Positions 29,901-33,850 of a DNA stretch of 33,850 bases are shown piece by piece. The stretch lies in the NCBI GenBank assembly GCA_000226015.1, contig JH153877.1:23121-56970 (forward strand). The letters run 5' to 3'. Position 1 is the stretch's first letter. Every line of letters begins with the position of its first letter. The position numbers and the translations under genes are program-made. The notes below the pieces were generated by a model. The model made no database searches. It was not told the origin of the DNA and saw only the letters and a list, made by a program, of their open reading frames with translations. Source of the DNA: Mnemiopsis leidyi (lineage: Eukaryota; Ctenophora; Tentaculata; Lobata; Bolinopsidae).

Positions 29901-32900
29901 ACATCTATTTAAATATTTGTAATTCTGGGAATCATCCATTTGAAAATACACAAAGAAAAGATAAAGAATAGATAGAATAGGTTGCTTTGGTTATGTATAA
30001 AGTTTGTGTCAAACTGCAGGTCCCGCTGTTAAACTTACCCCTTCTTCCATTACCCTTACCACGCAACTATTGAGGACTGTAAAACGTATCGAACCTAAAG
30101 GTTAAACAGATAGGAACTCTGGTGTGATAAATGTATAGTTCCTCGTCACATTTTACTTTTGAGCAAAGCATAAAAATGAGTTATCTAAAGGTTTTGCTCT
30201 TGAATAAATCTCCTTTCAGCCATTCCTGGATATACTTACTCTTAGTTCTAACCTAAAGCACATAACATAATGTGGGAATAATTCGCTCTGTCGATTTTTA
30301 AGTTCTCAAGTCCAGTTTTCGTTGACTTCCATATCAGCTATTGTCCTATTGGTCTTCTTACACGCACATTTGTCTTCAAAAATCTTATAAGAAAATCTCT
30401 TTTCTGCTACTCTTGTTATGGTGAGGCTGATTCTGATTTATTGTACACATTCTAATTTTTTTATTTCCGTTCAGTATTATGAAAATAATGCATTTCTCCT
30501 CAGACCCGAAGTTGGCTAGAGTTTCAACCGAAGAACAAAAGCCCACCTATAAGAAGAAGACAAAGGTATATTACACCTGTATTTTTACATTAAATTAAAT
30601 GTTATAGTTTTTCACTACCACAGCTAGTAACAGTAGTTAATAGTTGGAATATTTTAAAGACAACTCCCAGGACATAAGAGCATCCAGACAGAGCATGCCA
30701 CTAAACTCTAAGGAACAAACGGCCGGTAATGATAACTTGCGTGTAGCAGGGAGAAATGGAAGGTCTCTTTCGATGGTCGCATCTCCTAGACCAGGTCTCT
30801 TCGGAAGAAACAGGACATCATCAGATGCCAGTCCTCAGCAAGCTCGATCTTCATTGGCTGCAGCTTCAATATCAATTCCTGCTCCTCGGAAAGTTCAAGT
30901 TGGACCGGCTCCTTCATCAACTAATATTCCTGAGATGGAGGTTGTAGAAGAGGAAGATGATTACTATGAATGTGATGTAAGGAAACTAGCCTGATATAAC
31001 CCCGGGTGATCCATCCCTTTTCCAGCTTGTTGTGTCTCCTTGTTGGAAGCTATTTATCAGTATCACCACTTTCTGCTACAGCAATATTTGGAAGACGCTT
31101 CATTGCTACTCCAGTACTCTATTTGTTGAAGAAGCGCTTGTCACGGAGAATGTGATCTAGCTACAACCTGACAATAGAAAATATAGTTCGCTACTCGCTT
31201 ATAGCTGCGCTATTCGTTGTACTCGTAGATATTCAATTTTGTGACATGCCAACCTACCAAATTACCTACCTACGCTACGGACCGCCACCTTTTTTTCAAA
31301 AAAAGCCTTACTGTCACGAACGCTATCTAGAATCTACAAAGGCACCCCTTGCTACGATTTTGTTTTGTTTTTATTGATTGCTACATGTTTTAAACCTTTG
31401 TTTAAACAATAGAAACACATTGATAAAAACACAAATGATTTCCCATTTCAGGTCACTAGAGAAACTGGAGAACCACCTGTAGTTTACGACGCTCATAACG
31501 CCGCCGAGGAAAAACAATCCTTCTTGAAAAGTACTCGCAGATTCTTCAACAAGAAAAACAAATCCAGCTTACCCGCTAAGTAAGTAAATAGACGTCAAAC
31601 CGTTTTGTTTCTGCTGATTTTTTAATCGTGATAATTGGGTACTGTGGATGGTGCTTATTAGTTGGGCAAATAGTAAAGCGCACAAAGAGTATAGACACAA
31701 CCAAGAACTTTTTCTAAAAATTTAAATTTTCGTGGGTTTGCTGTCTAGTAATTCAAAGAAAGATGCTGAAAAAAGTTACCGTAAAACGTGTTTGACGAAG
31801 TTTATATCTTTACTTAGCGGGTATGAGAGAGAAGTTAAACCGGCTGAAGTGCCTGTCAGTGTCAGTGTCCCGACCTAAGAAGTGCTCCAACCCATCACAT
31901 GGTGTGTCGGCTGTGTTCCAGCACTCTTTATTCAAAACTTGGAGCTGCTGTTTTTGTATTCTTTTTGTGTCTGTTTGGCCTTGTTTGCGTGCCAACATAG
32001 CATATTTCAAGCCCGTTTTCTAGCTGCGCGAGCACTTAAATAAGCAGTGGTGATTGATCAACTACCAAACAATAGAAATTTAGAGACTCATTATTAAATC
32101 GTGAATGTTTTGACAGCGATCAACAGACTGACGACGATTTTGACTCTGACATAAGAAACGACGACGAGCACGAACCAGACGAATATTACGACGCTACTTT
32201 TTCCCCTGTTGCTCTACCTCGATCTGACGGGAGACGTTGTAGTAGACCTGACGTCAGACGGGGTAGTAGACCTGATGGCAGACGTGGTAGTAGACCTGAT
32301 GGCAGACGTGGTAGCAACTTGCTTGTCGGACTAGACTACTTTAAGTCAGCAAAGAAACGACGGAACGCGACAAAAGTAGCCAAAAAGATGAAGCGTATAG
32401 CACAGAGTGGCACTGAAGAAAGGCATAATTTTCTTGTTGACATAGCCCTCAAAAGTAGGCGGCAAACTGAGTCTAGCAACAAGGAGCCTAAAAGACCCAA
32501 TATCGTTCAATTATTCAATTTGGATATTCAGAGGAAGTCACAAGCAAAGCAAACCCGGTCTTCCGAAATGCCATCAACAAGTACCGGCAGACAAAACGTT
32601 AGCAATTCCTCGTCTCTCCCATTTGGAACTAAATTTCCTGAACTTTTGGAAAGTGATGAAGATTCCGAAGAGCCAATCTTAACGAATACTTTGTCCAGAA
32701 AGAAAGCAAAAAGAGCAAAAGTGGAGATTTTTGAAGAGTCAAATACTTAAGACTGAACCATCCATACAGGTCGCACTTTATAAAACTTTCTAACTTGACA
32801 CAATAACTCATATCAGACAATTTATTTTCTTAATGGTTATTAAGGACCAATCCCTTTTAACATTAACTTTTGAGACAAGACTTTGGACTTACCTGCTTAC

Positions 32901-33403
32901 AACTGAATTTGTGAATGTTATCATTATAAAACAGCTCAGATCGGGTTCTGTAGCCCAATTCCAACAATGAACAAAAAAGCAAAAGCACAGTTTGTTTTGA
33001 GAATCATTCTCTTACTGTGAACAACATAGGACGTTTAAATCGGACCGATCTCGCGCCAGCTTATTAATATTTGGCACAATTATTATATGCCGGCGCGTAA
33101 TGGTCATGGGTCCTGTCGGCGCGCAATGGGTCCGGTAAGTGTAAAACGTCCCATGTTGTTCACAGTTATAACATCTACGATTATGAGATTCTAACTTATC
33201 TTTCTTCCAGGTTGAAGAAATCTCCTTACGGTAACGCTGAAAAGGTGATCGAGAAGTCCCCAGAACTCAAATTGAAGTTAAAACTTAGTCCGAAAGGCAA
33301 AAAAGCCAGTAAAGTCAAAGATGCATCTGAAGAGCAGAAAGAGCCTATTTTAGTGGCTGGAGAACAAGATATTGTCCAAGTAATTGAGGAAGGCGGTTCT
33401 TAG
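20686..33403 (+). CDS. Patatin-like phospholipase, multi-exon, with large insertion and disordered tail
   Basis: Shared exons: 21681-21747, 21852-21915, 22075-22195, 22378-22641, 22980-23144, 23338-23454, 23618-23762, 23914-24074, 24369-24495, 24696-24950, 25103-25190, 25775-25946, 26173-26307, 26523-26740, 27122-27221, 27414-27638, 27770-27973, 28566-28692, 29124-29282, 30504-30565, 30671-30976, 31452-31579, then one of several ends. Phases agree throughout; about 1200-1420 residues. With the 20686 start, the oxyanion loop DGGGAKG is at 134-140, the nucleophile Ser is 426 in IGTSTGS, and the dyad Asp is 581 in IDGGLGAN. It should therefore be an active Ser-Asp lipid acyl hydrolase, cutting fatty acids from glycerolipids. 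About 230 residues (exons from 22378) are inserted between oxyanion loop and elbow, where most patatins have 30-40. The C-terminal half (FTIKFDHDILSMYHE onward) matches no family I recognise, then becomes Lys/Ser-rich and disordered. No membrane segment or ankyrin repeats were seen. Confidence 0.82.
20911..21680. other. Intron between the first-exon region and the shared exons
   Basis: Non-coding. AGCGTCTTTAA occurs twice in tandem near 21420-21440. Nothing else is recognisable. Confidence 0.45.
24091..24254 (+). repeat. Irregular CACCATAACAAC minisatellite
   Basis: Tandem, imperfect copies of ACCTCACCATAACAAC and CACCATAACAAC, starting 17 bases after a 5' splice site in the phospholipase gene. 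Purely intronic. Confidence 0.9.
25191..25681 (+). repeat. 34-base minisatellite, 14 full copies, starting at a 5' splice site
   Basis: Unit starts GTTCGTACTTAGTAC and ends TCTAACTAGTT, period exactly 34 bases. Copies begin at 25191, 25225 and so on to 25633, then a partial copy. Copies are nearly identical in the middle and diverge at both edges. The first two bases of copy 1 are the GT of the donor after exon 25103-25190, so every unit carries a candidate donor (GTTCGT). Units contain the palindromes ACTAGT and GTACTTAGTAC. There are no variable spacers, so it is not a CRISPR array. Confidence 0.95.
26298..26526 (+). repeat. 14-base direct repeat at both boundaries of one intron
   Basis: ATTTGCCCAGGTAA occurs at 26298-26311 and 26513-26526. 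The splice junction falls after CAG in both copies, so the 215-base intron (26308-26522) is exactly one repeat period. This is the footprint expected of an intron born by segmental duplication or by an insertion that duplicated an AG|GT target. Confidence 0.85.
26965..27135 (+). repeat. 41-base tandem repeat containing reiterated 3' splice sites
   Basis: The segment TGTGTTTCAG followed by GTTGTACGTCTGTCCTAAC and CCAAGTTG is repeated with a 41-base period. It gives acceptor AGs ending at 26998, 27039, 27080 and 27121, each followed by the same exon start. Only the last acceptor (exon 27122-27221) continues into the conserved frame. Use of the first leads to TAA, and the second and third shift the frame because 41 is not a multiple of three. 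Confidence 0.9.
29283..30503. other. Long intron of the phospholipase gene
   Basis: About 1.2 kb with no coding exon that I could fit by phase, and no RNA gene or clear repeat. Confidence 0.4.
31818..31878 (+). CDS. Possible short alternative terminal exon of the phospholipase gene
   Basis: A 3' splice site (tttacttag) ends at 31817. Entered in phase 2 from the exon ending at 31579, it reads NGYEREVKPAEVPVSVSVPT and stops (TAA 31876-31878). The peptide is plausible but short, and no AATAAA was seen nearby. A different frame here is open for 66 codons but is not in phase. Confidence 0.25.
32117..32750 (+). CDS. Alternative terminal exon with Arg-rich octapeptide repeats and basic/acidic tail
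   Basis: Acceptor tgttttgacag ends at 32116 and enters in phase 2 after the exon ending at 31579. It encodes an acidic start (QQTDDDFDSDIRNDDEHE), about four copies of an octapeptide RRGSRPDG (about 32224-32315), two basic clusters (KSAKKRRN, SRKKAKRAK) that look like nuclear signals, and an acidic patch (ESDEDSEEP). The stop is TAA at 32748-32750. A phase-2 donor (gtcagc) after 32344 would instead join it to the exon at 33211, keeping the repeats but dropping the basic tail. Confidence 0.6.
32751..33210. other. Non-coding stretch holding a MITE
   Basis: Lies between the two main candidate terminal exons and contains the Harbinger-type MITE described separately. No AATAAA follows the 32750 stop in this stretch. 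Confidence 0.5.
33012..33168. mobile_element. PIF/Harbinger-type MITE with TTA target duplication
   Basis: Terminal inverted repeats of about 22 bases, CTGTGAACAACATAGGACG at the left (from 33015) and its complement at the right (to 33165), differ at one position. They are flanked by direct TTA at 33012-33014 and 33166-33168. The element is 151 bases, with no coding capacity and a GC-rich interior of GGCGCG motifs. A 3-base TTA/TAA duplication is the hallmark of PIF/Harbinger transposition. Confidence 0.8.
33211..33403 (+). CDS. Distal terminal exon of the phospholipase gene (Lys-rich tail)
   Basis: Acceptor cttatctttcttccag ends at 33210 and enters in phase 2, compatible with the exon ending at 31579 or with a donor after 32344 inside the 32117 exon. 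It encodes LKKSPYGNAEKVIEKSPELK, then a Lys-rich stretch and an acidic end (QDIVQVIEEGGS). The stop is TAG at 33401-33403, and AATAAA follows at 33803. This is the best-supported 3' end because it alone has a canonical poly(A) signal. Confidence 0.6.
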
Positions 33404-33850
33404 TTGTTTTTGAGGTTTAATTTTACGTTGTGCAGTGCACTTAAAAAGGGTAGAAATTTCAAATTCTGAATCGAGGTTCCTCGACTGAGAGATAAATTAC
33501 AGAACATTATTTTCTTCTGCAATTACTGCAATTCGTCATAGGTCAAAACGGTGTCTATATTATGATAATTTTGGACACTGGTTCATATAACTTGTTTGTT
33601 ATCTTGTATGTGTTTTTATTTACTCGTTTTTCGTTAATTTGCAACCCTCGGTACTTACTATTGAACTTCCTTTTGCTATCTAGACATTTAAGAAATGTTG
33701 TTGACAAATTTGACAGTTTTTATTTTAGTTTTGTAAAATAGATTTTCACTTTTTTCTTGAATTTGGTGTTTATTTTTAAGATTTAGCTCGGAAATTCTTA
33801 TAAATAAAAACCTATTGCCATTGGGGGTCGTTCACATATGAAGTCAGCAA
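33404..33850 (+). other. 3'UTR of the phospholipase gene
   Basis: T-rich non-coding sequence leading to the poly(A) signal at 33803. Nothing else is seen to the end of the window. Confidence 0.5.
33803..33808 (+). terminator. Poly(A) signal AATAAA of the phospholipase gene
   Basis: AATAAA 400 bases after the distal stop codon, followed by a GT-rich stretch (TTGGGGGTCG) as expected downstream of a cleavage site. Confidence 0.6.

Noticed and set aside
31823-32023. 66-codon frame after the phospholipase exon 31452
   Set aside because: Out of phase with every upstream donor I could use; the in-phase reading is the short exon 31818-31878.

Overview
The window is metazoan-type nuclear DNA. Genes are split by GT-AG introns of about 100-1200 bases, AATAAA poly(A) signals are present, the sequence is AT-rich, and introns carry minisatellites and short mobile elements. 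The gene families are animal ones, but the species cannot be told from the sequence; an invertebrate or early-branching animal fits best. Every gene I can support is on the + strand. Exon coordinates were worked out by hand from splice signals, reading phase and family resemblance, with no transcript data.

Layout: (1) 1-1098, a GC/CpG-rich upstream region packed with short perfect hairpins. (2) 1099-5774, a nine-exon EXD2-type DEDDy 3'-5' exonuclease with the family's C-terminal HNH-like Cys/His domain. (3) 6288-11665, a tandem EXD2 paralogue that keeps the exonuclease domain and intron phases but lacks the HNH-like part. In its place are an RG-rich disordered region and two competing, phase-matched terminal exons, one of which encodes an SGNH/GDSL hydrolase-like domain. 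(4) 12261-13962, a complete five-exon CZIB (C1orf123/UPF0587) zinc-binding protein of 160 residues. (5) 14.5-20.9 kb, no conventional gene but a row of ATG-started mini-ORFs, each ending at a GT donor in phase 0. I read them as possible alternative first exons of the next gene. (6) 21681-33403, a large patatin-like phospholipase gene of at least 22 shared exons. It has an intact DGGGAKG / GTSTG / DGG catalytic set, an unusual insertion of about 230 residues between the oxyanion loop and the nucleophile elbow, and several phase-compatible 3' ends.

The three upstream genes lie head to tail. Each has a strong 3' splice site 13-30 bases before its ATG, and two of them follow closely on the previous gene's poly(A) signal. 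This fits either 5'UTR introns or spliced-leader trans-splicing. The phospholipase gene also holds a 41-base repeat that copies its own 3' splice site four times, an intron that is exactly one period of a 14-base direct repeat, and a 34-base minisatellite that starts at a 5' splice site. Its 3' part contains a Harbinger-type MITE with a TTA target duplication.

The best candidates for something new are the phospholipase first-exon array, the exonuclease/SGNH alternative ends, and the insertion inside the patatin fold.
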